Assembly: GCA_039519185.1 (NCBI GenBank)
Contig: CM076846.1
Span: forward strand, 226,350,659 to 226,414,658
Direction: 5' to 3'
Length of the DNA stretch: 64,000 bases
Source: Astragalus membranaceus
Taxonomy: Eukaryota > Streptophyta > Magnoliopsida > Fabales > Fabaceae
The translations under genes and the position numbers were made by a program. Of the stretch, positions 12,040-24,060 are shown piece by piece; position 1 is the first letter of the stretch; every line of letters starts with the position of its first letter. The notes under the pieces were generated by a model. It did no database searches. It worked only from the letters and a program-made list of their open reading frames with translations, and was not told where the DNA came from.

Positions 12040-13570
12040 TATATATTAATAGAAATCTTTCCTTATTCTTACTTAGTCTTCACATAATCCCAATATTTCA
12101 GCTTATCCTTTGAAGTTCATTTTGGGTTTTTCAAGTTTAAGAAAGATGGATGGTGACTATATAGTCTTTTCAGATCATCCCTCTCTGTAAGTTAATTTAT
12201 ATTTATGTCTATGAGTTTAGGTAGTTAAAGACCAGGGATGACAATGAAAATAGTTTTGCTCAACTCTGTTATTCCATGATTTTTCTTATGCTCGTATATG
12301 TGTTTCTTTGTTGCAAAGTTTTACAAGAAATACACGTAAAAAAAAAGCTTTACAAGAAATTTGCGAGCTAGATGCTTCTTACTTCTATCTACCTGTTGCA
12401 TATTCCCAAGGTTACAGTTTATCCTTTGAAGTCCACTTTCATTTATTCAACTTTAGCAATGATGTATGATGACTAAATTGTTTTCAAACTATGCAACTGC
12501 AATCATTCTTCTGTGTAAGAAAATTCTGGTTCATACAGTTTATCCTTTGAAGTCAATTCTGATTCATGCCCATCAATCTATTATGTTGTAACAAAAATTC
12601 TTCCACCAATAATTCTTTGTTTCTTCTGTTTCTCCCGTTTAATCTTTCTTTTTTTTGTTTGTTAACAAATTGAGATGATTTTACTTGATGAACATTTGAG
12701 TGTTTCCCCCTTCCATGTATCGACATAATTCTTTAGTAATTTGCTCTTATAATTAATTTTCCTATTTTTCATTTACAACTTGATAGAATCAATTGTACTC
12801 TTAACATGCACTCATCAAACCATTCCAATCTTTGTTAAAATAGGGCAGAATGATGCAAAATTTCAAACAACTCCCCACAATTATAAGTTTCACTTCATGA
12901 ATACCACAAATTGTTTTAGAATTGAAAAACCATCCCTCTTAGCCATTTTGTTTTCACATCTTTTTCTGTTATACTTGCTTCTCCAAGAGATGACTTGATC
13001 GTTGGTTTGTCTCTCTTTATTTTGTTCTTGGATTTTGTTAGTTATATGTTTATCAACTTTTTAATGAATGATATGTTCATAATTTCCTGATTCTTATCTC
13101 TAACAAATCACTTTACTTTCTGTACCAGGTATCTTCAATTCTGCTCTAAATCATTTGAACTACATTTAGTTAGGATTTGTTAAAGATGTAAATTGTTGAA
13201 GATGCTCTAAGGATTTGTTAATTGTTATTAGCAAGGATCATTGTACTATTTATTTAGAATCATGTAGTTAAAGGTGATTGAGTGGATACTGCACTTTTGC
13301 TTGAGTTGAACAGAAAAGTTTAAATGTTTAGGGGAATCCAAATATCTGTGTGTAAATTATACATTCCTGTTTTAATGTTTATTGATTATGACTTCACTGC
13401 TATCTCTATTTTCTCTTTAAAACAATGCCTATAAATTGTATTTCAATGGTTGTATTTGGATTATGTTCCAATTTGGTCTATATATTTAAACAAGACTTTT
13501 TTTTTAGTATTGCAATTTAGGTGACAAATTTTAATATTATAATAATTTTGTATTAATTAAAGCTTTGACC
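9461..13570. other. Long T-rich non-coding stretch
   Basis: This has the base composition of intron or UTR DNA. I found no known domain. A candidate coding piece at about 10762-10860 (+) reads CTTLSNERVGHVNEVKKLAA and ends at a plausible donor (AAG|GTGATA); I do not recognise it. The sequence TTATCCTTTGAAGT occurs three times (about 12103, 12419, 12539) inside loosely similar blocks. A TA run lies at 11988-12034. The stretch may be the body of a Helitron that ends at 13604. Confidence 0.3.
11988..12034. repeat. AT microsatellite
   Basis: Uninterrupted AT dinucleotides, about 47 bp. Confidence 0.9.
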
Positions 13571-13575
13571 CTGAC

Positions 13576-13604
13576 CCCGTGCAACGCACGGGTCCCCGCG
13601 CTAG
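13576..13604 (+). mobile_element. Helitron 3' terminus
   Basis: A 7-bp stem CCCGTGC/GCACGGG (13576-13582 with 13586-13592, loop AAC) is followed by an 8-nt spacer and CTAG (13601-13604), then T. This is the Helitron end structure. The matching 5' TC end could not be placed, so the extent to the left is unknown. Confidence 0.65.
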
Positions 13605-13605
13605 T

Positions 13606-14072
13606 AAGTCACTACAATTTGGTGAGAGATTTAATAATTCTAGGCATATATTAATATAAGGCGGTGCTCCCATTAATATGTGATGTGGTTATGCGAAATG
13701 CTTATGAGAAATGTGATGTGGTTCCCCGCACTTTTCTTTTCTTACGATAGCAACACTCTCTTTTATGCATCGTTTCCAACCCCTCGTTGTATATTTAAAA
13801 TTCATCTTGGTCCTACCATTTTGGAAATGAAATCAATAATTTAGTGAGACTCACGTAAATTTTAACCAATGAGTGTTGGAGAAAGTGCATAAAAAAGAGT
13901 GTTCCCAGCGCTTCTATTTTGCTTGTTACATGTTATTTATGTTAGTACACTCTATTCTAACTAACTTTCGTTAGCAAACTGCAACCAAACAGCTAAGATT
14001 CAGACAGGAGGTAATGTATGATTGGGTTCAAAGGCAGCAGCAGCAATGGTCTGAGGCAGGGTGACTGGAAAA
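13606..14072 (+). promoter_or_regulatory. Upstream region of the polygalacturonase gene
   Basis: This AT-rich interval lies between the Helitron end and the start codon. I see no strong TATA element or named motif that decides the transcription start. GTTAGTACACTC to CTTTCGTTAGC near 13940-13975 probably lies close to the leader. Confidence 0.3.
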
Positions 14073-16870
14073 ATGAGATATTGTTCATCTTCAACATTTA
14101 TAATTATCATTTTCATTCATGTAAATATACTTGTTACTCCTTTTCTCACCAACCATGCACAACAAGCACAAGGGTTTGACTCTGTTATCAAACTCCCAAA
14201 ATCCGGGTCTACCAGAACCCGAACCAGATCCAAACGGATTCTTTTCATCACTGATTTTGGTGCAAAAGGAGACGGCTTCAATAATGACACACAGGTTATG
14301 CCATGCGATGCGATATAAGGGTTCAATTTCATTTTCATCTCGTTTTGTTTTTGTTTTTCTTATTTCCAGGTCTTTTGTTCGCATGTCGAATGAATTTGTT
14401 CTCTGAAGCCCTCAACTTTTGAGCTTATTTGGTGTTTCCCGTTTAATTTTTTTATGATCTAGGAAATTTAACTATTGTTGATCGACAATGAAAATGTAAT
14501 TTTACTGCAACTAGAAAATCCATAAAATTTAGTGACTAATTTCCTTAAATAATTGAGGTTGTTCTTTTTATAACTAGCTAGCTAGAGCATAATTTTGAGA
14601 TTCACCATTCATGGCTAGCTTGCAAAATGTTTAGGAAACGAACCCCACTTATTTGATAATTTGTCTGATAGAATGACTAGGACTTGGGAATCTCCATCAA
14701 AAACTGCAAACTCAATAATTGATCACCTGATATTGTCAAACCATGTATTAACTTCTATTTATTAATTTATCTATCTTTCAGGCCTTCCTGGAAGCTTGGA
14801 ATATGGCTTGTTCTGTCTCTGGATTTATAAATATTGTTTTTCCATATGGAAAAACTTTTCTTTTGCATCCAATTGACATTGGTGGACCATGTCGATCTAA
14901 GATCACATTGATGGTAAGCACCTACCAAAGAGTGTGTCAAACCTACCATATTTTGAACAACATTCTGTCATATGCATTTTTTGATTCATGATTGAATATT
15001 TGAATGAAGTGTGTTTATGGAAAATGTTTGTTTACTTGATTAATTTTAAACTTATTGTAGATCTCAGGTACAATAATTGCGCCTCGAGATCCCAAAGCAT
15101 GGTGTGGCTTAAATCAGCGCAAATGGCTTTACTTTCATGGGGTGAATCACCTTGCTGTAGATGGTGGAGGGAGGATTGATGGAATGGGACAAGAATGGTG
15201 GTCAAAATCTTGCAAGATTAACTCGACAAATGTATTTTTACTACTTGGACCTGACAACCTTAAATTCATATTTAGTTGAAGTTAATTTCTTCATCAGTTT
15301 AACTAAAAGATGGCTTGCCAAAAATGTCCTTTTGCAGCCATGTCGTCCAGCTCCAACGGTTAGTCGCGCTTCGAAATGTAGAGCAAAACACTGATCTGGT
15401 GATACAATACTTATGCCTCCTATTAGCTGAATAGAAACTACATTTACACTGCAGGCACTGACTTTTCACAAATGCAAGAATCTGAAAGTCAGAAACCTTA
15501 TGCTGCTAAATAGCCAAAAAATGCACATGGCATTCACTAGCTGTATGCGGGTTGTTGCATCCCATCTCAAAGTATTAGCTCCTTATTTCAGCCCTAATAC
15601 TGATGGAATTCACATTAGTGCAACAAAGGGTATTGAGGTCAGTGATAGTTTAATTAGAACAGGTGAGTTCATGTCAACCTAATGCAATATTAGCCTTACC
15701 CATCTTAAAGATATGATGGTCTCAGCTATAATTTAACATCTTAGTAATTCTAATGTTATTATTTAATAGTTAGTCATATTTTTGACAGAAGCAAAATGTA
15801 ATGTTAATGATCAAGTAATGTGTCATCAGAAGCAAAATGTTTCACTGCATTATGTTCCATTTCAGGTGATGATTGCATCTCTATAGTCAGAAATACTTCA
15901 AGGGTTTGGATAAGAAATATTTCCTGTGGTCCAGGCCATGGCATAAGGTGAAAGTAGTATTCGCTTTTAGTTCATTAAGACATTAAATAGCATATAATTC
16001 TTAACACATACTGGAACCTATTGTTCAGCATTGGCAGCTTGGGAAAATCAAAGGCATGGGAGAAGATTCATAATGTAAATGTTAATGGAGCTTACCTTTA
16101 CAACACTGATAATGGGGTGAGAATCAAAACATGGCAGGTAAGTTTCTTGGTAACTGTAGCTTTTTCTTTCTCTTTATATGTTACACAGTGATGTAGAAAT
16201 CGATTGAGTTGAGTCAAAAAAATTTTAGGGTGGGAATGGTCTTGCCTCTAAGATCACATTCCAGAACATCTTGATGGAAAACGTGTCACATCCTATTATA
16301 ATAGATCAATACTACTGTGATTCGCGAAATCCATGCAAGAATCAGGTATGAAATTTTTAGATGTTTTTGCAGGGTCATTCTATAAATCAGCACGTGCATG
16401 CAGTGAAATAGCCTATATAGTTTTAAAAGATGTTATGATTTGTAGAATATAGTAGCTGATTTCATAATTTCCATTGCAAATTATATTCATATAATGATAT
16501 AAACATTCAAGTTTTGTAATAAGCTAGATCAACTGAAGCTAAAATATGCTGTAAGAATGTAATATCTTGCATTGGAGTGCAGACTTCTGCCGTTCAAGTG
16601 GGGAACATATCCTTCATTGATATTCAAGGAAGTTCAGCCACTGAAGAAGCAATTAAATTTGCTTGCAGTGATACCTCTCCATGTGAAGGATTATATCTGG
16701 AAAACATTAATCTTCCATCATACTTTGGAGGAAATACAAGATCTTACTGCTGGCAAGCTCATGGTTCTGCTCAAGGTTTTGTGTATCCCCCTCCATGTTT
16801 TCCAATAAGCAATGATTTACTGAGACAGAATGTGTTGTTAGAATCAAACCCTGCTATTCATTCCATCTGA
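14073..16870 (+). CDS. Polygalacturonase-like pectinase (glycoside hydrolase family 28)
   Basis: Nine exons join in frame: 14073-14294, 14782-14913, 15061-15231, 15338-15358, 15455-15662, 15866-15947, 16029-16137, 16229-16345 and 16583-16870. Together they give 1350 nt and 449 residues, and every intron is GT-AG. The start ATG follows an upstream stop in its frame and opens a hydrophobic signal peptide (IIIIFIHVNILVTPF), so the product should be secreted to the cell wall, where GH28 enzymes hydrolyse homogalacturonan. All four family motifs are present: NTD (230-232), GDD (252-254), GHG (275-277) and RIK (310-312). The mature protein starts near the FGAKGDG motif after the signal. The gene looks intact and active. 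Endo versus exo action cannot be decided from sequence. Exon 4 is only 21 nt. The Helitron end at 13604 lies 470 bp upstream. Confidence 0.93.
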
Positions 16871-17176
16871 ACAGAACAGAAGGTATTCTGTACACAACAA
16901 AACGAGTACATGAGCTCATTGATAATTATTTTGCAGGGTATTTAAGGGGAAGACAGATTTTTTGAACATTGTATCCACTGCTCTTTTCTTTATGATCAGA
17001 TTCTAATTATTTGTTTTTACGTCTCATCTAGTCTCTAAACATCATTATTGAATACCACACTCAAATATGGCTTATTTACAGTAAGTGGGCTAGATAATTT
17101 AGGAGATCCCATTGTTCTTTTGCACATGGCCCGTTTGATGAACTGCATCCTTGTTTTACATGATATGATACTTCAC

Positions 17177-17526
17177 ATTGGCAATTGGGAAAAGGAAATT
17201 TAAAAATGCTTAAATTAAACATTAAACATCCTTAGTGGATATTGGATCTCTACAATATATTTTAAAAAACCAAAGATAAGAAAAGACTACAAGTTCATAT
17301 CAGATGTTAAAACTCAGACATATATAGGTTGAGTAAACTAAACTCAAGCATAAGCCATATCACTCAGTATACACATTGGCAAAAGAAAATTTAAAATTGT
17401 TTAAATTAAACATCAAACCTCCTCAAAAGATAGTGGATATTGGATCTCTGCAATATTTTTTTACAAAACAAAGACAAGAAAAGACTACAAATTCGTATCA
17501 GATGTTAAAACTCAGACATATATAGG
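17177..17526. repeat. Direct duplication of about 155 bp downstream of the polygalacturonase gene
   Basis: Two diverged copies (about 17177-17336 and 17372-17526) share GTGGATATTGGATCTCT, AAGAAAAGACTACAA and CAGATGTTAAAACTCAGACA, the last followed by a short TATA tract. The surrounding 16871-18100 interval has no gene I can support. A short C-terminal-like frame on the minus strand (about 17579-17641, ending NCPFLKGA then stop) is unidentified. Confidence 0.7.
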
Positions 17527-18105
17527 CAAGGATGACACCAGAAAATGAAAAAAAAAACACCAAATTATTGACACACCTCAAGCACCCTTCAAAAAAGGGC
17601 AGTTCTTTTCCTCGTCTTCTTTAGTTTGGGGTTCAGGATCACCTGTCTCAAGAGAACTAAATGAATGTGAATTAGTCAAGTAACATGCCTTTAGTACAAA
17701 ACTAGTACAAATTTCATTTTAATACTATCATTTCTTTGCAGATGGACATACCAAAAGATCAAAAGGTCTTCTATCCCGTGCTTTGATCTCCTCCTCTGAG
17801 TGCTGAGTAGTAACTAATCCATTCTTTTTTATCTTGTAAACAAATTATTTTAAAAAAAAAAGAACTGCATATTGTCTATTAATCTAAGCTGTTTGGTTTC
17901 TTCTTTAATCCTCAGTCATCACTAAAATTTGGGAAAAAAATCCTCTCAAGTGGAAAAAACTTGAGGATATAATGTGAGACCAATCTCACCCTTAAAACTT
18001 CCCGCTTATTGTATTGTAAATCCATTTTTTTTTCTCTCTAGAAAATAGATGATTAGGATTTTACTAGACTGTATGTCACTTGAGAGAATCCATTTTCCTA
18101 AAATT

Positions 18106-18139
<34 letters not shown>

Positions 18140-18213
18140 AGCACATAAATGCAAAATGGGCAGTCATCACTAAAATATAGAGTGAGACACAAATGCAAAA
18201 TGGGCATACCCTT

Positions 18214-18389
18214 AAAGGGACTCCAATTTGTGGGGCAGCGAGACGTACCCAGTAGTCCTTTTTGATGGCCTCGATCATGTCATTGATGATATTTTGCACT
18301 TTCTCTAACTTAAGGTCAGCGGGATCAACCTCGCGAGCATGATCGTGTAGAACTTGATCCCAGTTTGCACGTGGTAGATTACTAACCAG
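18214..18389 (-). pseudogene. Peptide deformylase 1A (PDF1A) first-domain fragment
   Basis: The minus-strand frame reads like the start of the mature PDF1A domain: VLHDHAREVDP, then EKVQNIINDMIEAI, then RLAAPQIGVPLR, ending at a plausible donor (AGG|GTATGC). PDF removes the N-formyl group from nascent organellar proteins. In the family the first metal-site motif is GxGLAAPQIG; here the glycines before LAAPQIG are replaced (WVRLAAPQIG). The EGCLS and HECDH motifs that complete the metal site are not found downstream on the minus strand, and the frame lacks an ATG. The piece is therefore a diverged, truncated copy. The AG repeat at 18108-18137 lies just beyond the exon end. Confidence 0.7.
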
Positions 18390-18392
18390 CAA

Positions 18393-18740
18393 AATTGGTG
18401 GCTACTGCGCACTAACAACACGGTAACAAAAAAAATTACATTTCATTTCAAAAATATGCGTCTTAAAATATACCATATACTCTAGTGCAAAATATAAGAA
18501 ACAAACTCTAATTCACACATACTAAGGAATGATATTGAAATCAGTTAATCCTAAAAGTTTAACTAAAATACATTTTTTATTAAATGAGGTTTTGTACTCC
18601 TAATTAATGACATCACTTTTAGTTACACCACTAAAAATATGGTTTATTTTTAGTCAAAAAATATGAGTGGTTTATTTCACAAATTTAACTAAAAGATCAT
18701 ATTCATTCATTTCTTTCTTTAGCATGGAGTTCATCGAGGA
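18393..18740. other. AT-rich spacer
   Basis: No gene or repeat recognised between the deformylase fragment and the MITE. Confidence 0.4.
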
Positions 18741-18749
18741 CATCCTAAG

Positions 18750-19178
<429 letters not shown>

Positions 19179-19433
19179 AAAGAAAAATTAAGGTCCATTT
19201 CATTCCAACCGGCTACGGTAACAATTTAATTTAATAAGGTCAAATAGATAATAGATGTGCTTCAAAAATCAAACAAAATATTTAAAATTTTGAGCATGTT
19301 AGTCAGACATACTCTAAATTCATTGTACATATTTAACATTTTGAGAAAAGTTTGATAGAATCAATACTTTGAGTATTTAAACTTTTATTGAATGAATTAA
19401 TTAAAAAATGTTGGTAGACTACAATATAATAAC

Positions 19434-19667
19434 TGTTGAGATGTGGTGTAAATAGTAGATTTATTTATATGTGTATTCGGCCAGGCCCGTTAGGTTTTCA
19501 TATAGTATAACCTTTTTAAACTCATTAGTGCTTGTACTCTTTACACAACAACAACATATACAGTTAATAAATCGGAACTACAGCTGCTCTGTAGTCGCAG
19601 ACGTAGGCAAACATTGGCCGAACTGCGTGACCAATATCGTCTCTCTATTCTTCGTCTCTATTTAACA
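19434..19667 (+). repeat. 5' LTR of the Ty1/copia element
   Basis: The 234-bp block begins TGTTGAGATG and ends TTTAACA. It is followed at once by the primer-binding site TGGTATCAGAGCC (19668 on), which is complementary to the initiator-methionine tRNA end and diagnostic of plant copia elements. No second copy was seen downstream, so the left border is inferred from the TG rule. Confidence 0.7.
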
Positions 19668-19796
19668 TGGTATCAGAGCCTATGATCACTGGACCTGAAA
19701 ACCTAGCCGTCGCGCCGTCACGCTATTGAACCCTAGCTGTCCCGTTGATTGTTCATCCCCAAAGGCCCTAGGTGCTACGAAAGGCATACAGCCCCT

Positions 19797-20025
19797 TTCA
19801 GCCGTACGACGTCACTGTTCATTTCGTACAGAAGTCACTATTCATCCGTACGACGTTACTGTTCATCCGTACGGAAGTCACTGTTCACTCAGTACGGAAG
19901 TCACCGTTCATCCGTACGACGTTCCTGTTCATCCGTTCGGTGGTCACTGTTTACCCGTACGGCGTTACTGTTCTTTCGCGCGCTAGTCACTATCAGTACA
20001 ACGTTACTGTTCATTCCGTACCACG
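19797..20025 (+). repeat. Degenerate tandem array in the copia leader
   Basis: About ten units of 20-23 bp lie between the primer site and gag. The consensus is close to CCGTACGACGTTACTGTTCA, with variants (CGGAAGTCACTGTTCA and others). The repeat step is not a multiple of three throughout and the overlapping short open frames are by-products. An RNA-structural or packaging role in the leader is conceivable but unproven. Confidence 0.85.
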
Positions 20026-20074
20026 CCTTTCTACTGCTCATCTCTGATTGTGGTTAGCTTTTCCATTATTGTCA

Positions 20075-23000
20075 AAGTTGAGTTCAACTTCAGGAAAGAA
20101 CAAAAACAAATCTGAATCGACAGGTAAGAGTCTCGTGTCTTATGCTTTCTCCGGCAATCCCTCTATAACAACGGAGAAACTCAATGGTGATAATTATTTA
20201 AATTGGTCTACCTCTGTCAAAATGTGGTTTATGGGACAAAGGCTTTTAGATCACCTCACTAAGAATTCTACAGATATTGGTAACGATTTGCGTGAAGATT
20301 GGGAACAAGCAGATTGTCAATTGGTCTCTCTTTTGTGGCAATCCATTGAACCCTCCTTGCTGGTCCATTATCGTTCATACACCACTTGTTATGATATTTG
20401 GCAGAAGGCTAAGAATGTTTATTCTAATGATATCCAGCGTCTCTATTGTGTTATTCATAATTTAGCCACCCTTCAGATGACAAAAGATAACATCATGACA
20501 TATGCTAATAAAGCTCAGTCAGCAGCAAATGAGTTCAAGCTCCTTGTGACCGACAATGACCCGAAGAAGATGGTTGAAAAACTAGATAATGCGTGTATGA
20601 TCTATGTTCTTCATGGTCTCCATCAAAAGTATGAGTCAGTACGGAGCAATATTCTTTCTGCATCAGACATTCCCTCAACAGAGGATCTTATCAGGCGTCT
20701 CATACGTCTTCCTGGATTGGAAGGAACTAGAGGGAATGGATCTCAGACTAACATAGAATCTTCTGCTCTTGTTTCTAATTTTGCAGGTCGTGGGGGACGC
20801 GGTCATGGTCGCGGGGGTGGTCGAGGAGGTCGTGTCGGAGGACGCCCTCAGTGCACCTATTGTAAGAAACTTGGTCATACTGAAGACAAGTGTTATTCCC
20901 TTCATGGCTTTCCAGAGAAACCAGTAAATGTGACTCAGGTTAATGATTCTGAACAAAGAAGCACTAAACAAAATGTTCTTTCTGATGAGGAGTATAAGGC
21001 ATTCCTGCAGTATAAGACTTCCCAGGCTTCATCATCAACAACAATTGCTCATTCTGGTAATTCTACAGTCTGTTTCTCTCAATCATCACCTGTTGACTCC
21101 TGGATTATGGACACTGGAGCTTCCGATTGCGTGGCTGGTAATCCATCTCTTTTATCCAAAATATCCCAACCTAACACCCCACATTATATTACCGTTGCCG
21201 ACGGATCAAAAGTTAAAGCTAGTGGCATTGGTAAAGCCACTCCTCTTCCATCCTTACCCCTTGACAATGTTCTTCTTGTTCCCAATTGCCCATTTAATTT
21301 AATTTCAGTTAGTCGTCTGACTCGAAGCCTAAAATGTTCTGTAACTTTTGATGATGTTATACAGGACCGGAGTACGAAGCGGACGATTGGTACAGGATAT
21401 GAGTCACATGAACTTTTCTACCTCCAGCCCATCCATCCTTCATCTACAATTGCCTCCACATCTACTACAGAGTCCCCCAACCTTCTTCATTGACGGTAAG
21501 GTCATCCAAGTCTCAAGAAGTTCAAAGTTATGGTTCATCATTTGTCTCATCTGCAGTCATTAGATTGTGAGTCTTGTCAGCTTGGGAAACATGTTCGCTC
21601 TTCCTTCCCTAGCAGTACTCAGTCTCAAGCTCGTTCTCCTTTTGATGTTCTTCACTCAGATGTATGGGGACCGAGTCGAGTCACTTCAGTTTAGGACATA
21701 GGTATTTTGTCACTTTTATTGATGAATTTTCTAGATGTACGTGGATCTACCTACTTAAGGATAGATCTGAACTTCTTGATGTTTTTCAAAATTTCTTTAA
21801 GGAAATCCAAAATCAATTTGGTTGTTCTATTCGCACTTTATGCAGTGATAATGCGAAAGAATATTTTTCTACATCATTTAATTCTTTTATGGTTGAAAAT
21901 GGCGTCATACATCAATCATCTTGTCCCCATACCCCACAACAAAATGGGATTGCTGAACGTAAGAACCGTCATATAATTGAAACAGCACGCACCTTACTTA
22001 TTCATGCTAATGTTCCTTTGAAGTTTTGGGGGGATGCTGTCCTCACTGCAGGGCACTTGATTAATAGAATGCCATCCTCTGCTATCTAGAATAGGGTTCC
22101 TCATTCCATAATGTTTCCCGATGAGCCCTTGTTCCGTATCTCTCCTCGAGTCTTCGGATCCACTTGTTTTATTCATGATCTTACTCCGGGACTTGATAAT
22201 TTGTCTGCTCATGCAGTTAAGTGTGTCTTCCTTGGCTATTCAAGAGTTCAAAAAGGATATCGATGCTACTATCCCTCCACACATCGCTTCTACATGTCTG
22301 CTGATGTCACCTTCTTTGAGGATGCTCCCTTTCTTTGCATCTCCCATTGAGTCTAAGTCTGTCTCTCAAGTGTTACTTATTCCTAACCTTGCCCCGGTAG
22401 TTCCTCTCCCAGCCATCATTGACCAGATAGATCACCCCTCTCCTACGGAAATTTCTAGTCCTTCTAGTCCCCCCTTGCAAACTTATCAACGCCGTGCTCA
22501 TCTCCCTCCTGTCGACCCACCTCCTACCGAAGATCCTAGTGACTCGTCTCCTGCTCTGGTTCCCTCTTCTACTCCGGATCCGCCTCCCGAGTCAGAGGAT
22601 CCTCCTATTGCAGTGCGTAAAGGTACACGTTCCACCCGTAACCCTCATCCTATTTATAATTTCCTCAGCTATCACCGCTTATCACCTTCGCATTATACAT
22701 TTGTCTCTGCTATTTCTTCCATCACCATTCCTAAGTCCACGCAGGAAGCTCTTTCTCATTCAGGTTGGAGACAAGCTATGATTGATGAGATGACAACCTT
22801 AGAATCTAACCAGACATGGACTCTTGTGCCGCCTCCTCCTGGTAAATCTATTGTTGGGTGTCGTTGGGTATATACTGTCAAAGTTGGTCCAGATGGGAGT
22901 ATTGATCGTCTGAAGCACGCCTCGTTGCTAAGGGCTATACTCAGATTTTTGGCCTTGATTACAGTGATACTTTCTCACCAGTGGCTAAAATGGCTTCTGT

Positions 23001-23415
23001 TCGTCTATTCCTTTCCATGGTTGCAATGTGACATTGGCCATTGTATCAACTAGACATCAAGAATGCATTTCTCCACGGAGATCTAGAAGAAAACGTTTAT
23101 CTAGAGCAACCACCTGGTTTCGTTGCTCAGGGGGAGTGTGGTGGGTATGTCTGTCGACTTCACAAAGCCTTGTATGGTCTTAAACAATCCCCTCGAGCAT
23201 GGTTTGGGAGATTCAGTAGTGTTGTTCAAGAGTATGGCATGATTCGGAGTGAAGCTGACCACTCTGTCTTTTATAAGTTCTCCTCTCACAAATGTATTTA
23301 TCTGGTTGTCTATGTCGATGATATTGTCATTACAGGTAATGACCATGATGGGATTGCAGGACTTAAACAACATCTAGTCCACCACTTTCAGGTCAAAGAT
23401 CTTGGAAGGTATTTT
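20075..23415 (+). pseudogene. copia gag-pol polyprotein, broken
   Basis: The first frame (20048-21493) encodes gag: a UBN2-type region with NYLNWSTSVKMWF, a glycine/arginine stretch, and the CCHC knuckle CTYCKKLGHTEDKC. It continues into protease with the active-site motif MDTGAS (about 21108). The frame then fails at about 21490. Integrase follows in other frames: HSDVWGP, TFIDEFSR, CSDNAKEYF and PQQNGIAERKNR, giving the D, D and E catalytic positions. A stop lies at about 22087. Reverse transcriptase runs from about 22760 (WRQAMIDEM) through QLDIKNAFLHGDL to YVDDIVITG, with further frameshifts near 22915 and 23035. At least four breaks make it non-coding. Confidence 0.9.
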
Positions 23416-23650
23416 ACGATAAGTGATGCTAGTGACCTCTCGGTCATCACCCCGCACTTGCACCTTAAACTCTAATTTATCTTTCAGAGAAGCAAATGTG
23501 ATGTCTTGGTGAAGCCTACATATAACAGGTTTTGGACACTGGAAAAAGACACCATATATCTGTTGGTGATTTTCCCCTGATGGTGAATGGGAGTCAGTGT
23601 GGTATCATTAGAGTACTGAGTTGAAAGGGTGTTCATTTTGTTGTGATGTG
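23416..23650 (-). pseudogene. Minus-strand 5' gene fragment resembling a MULE-type transposase N-terminus
   Basis: A minus-strand frame includes GVFFQCPKPVICRL and DITFASLKDKLEFKVQVRG, ending REVTSITYR at the junction with the copia element. This looks like the leading domain of plant Mutator-like transposase proteins, which is family recognition from memory and tentative. A frameshift separates it from the nearest ATG (about 23641). A TATA element (CTATAAATAC on the minus strand, 23711-23720) with a CCAAT box just upstream suggests that its promoter survives. Only the 5' part remains. Confidence 0.35.
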
Positions 23651-23710
23651 TGTGAAAGAAGTTGGGATCAGAGGATGTGTTGTGTGTGAAAGAAATGAAA
23701 TCAAATGGGT

Positions 23711-23733
23711 GTATTTATAGCGATTGGCAAAGA
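23711..23733 (-). promoter_or_regulatory. TATA and CCAAT boxes for the minus-strand fragment
   Basis: On the minus strand, GCCAATCGCTATAAATAC carries a CCAAT and a TATAAATA element about 70 bp before the candidate ATG, a normal plant promoter spacing. Confidence 0.45.
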
Positions 23734-23834
23734 GTCGGTGGGATGACCACCGTTGATCAAAAGTGTCGGCAACATCAATGCCGTTGAAAGTGTCGGTAAA
23801 TAATTAAATAAAAAAAAATAAAAAAACCACCTTT

Positions 23835-24060
23835 CAGATTTATCTATAACACATAAATCCGGAATGCAAAAAAATTCAATTTTTGGATTTATGGGTTATA
23901 GGTAAATCCGGAAAAATAAAAAAAGTGGCTTCCGGAATTATCCTTTTTAACATAAATTCGGAATATACTTTTATAATTCTGGATTTATGTTGGTTTTATG
24001 TTTCCGGAAAAAGTTAAAAATGCAAATTCCAGATTTGAAAGATAAATCCGGAAATTGTAA
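23835..24060. repeat. Cluster of AAATCCGGAA-type palindromic repeats
   Basis: TCCGGA or near variants occur at about 23858, 23919, 23936, 23959 (TTCGGA), 24003 and 24045, embedded in repeated GATTTATC/GATAAATC contexts on alternating strands. The arrangement suggests small nested inverted repeats. No coding. Confidence 0.6.

Larger units (their letters stand above)
19434..23415 (+). mobile_element. Ty1/copia retrotransposon, 3'-truncated
   Basis: In order: LTR, tRNA primer site, repetitive leader, gag with zinc knuckle, protease, integrase and part of reverse transcriptase. The sequence then breaks off after the YVDD box and DLGR near 23410. The rest of RT, RNase H, the polypurine tract and the 3' LTR are missing. 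The next sequence is unrelated (a minus-strand transposase-like piece), so a deletion or rearrangement removed the right part. The order PR-INT-RT identifies the copia superfamily. Confidence 0.9.

Noticed and set aside
14091..14384. Minus-strand frames opposite polygalacturonase exon 1
   Set aside because: Shadow frames; the + strand exon carries the conserved GH28 sequence.
17579..17641. C-terminal-like minus frame ending NCPFLKGA as the last exon of the deformylase gene
   Set aside because: It does not resemble the PDF1A C-terminus and no connecting exons were found.
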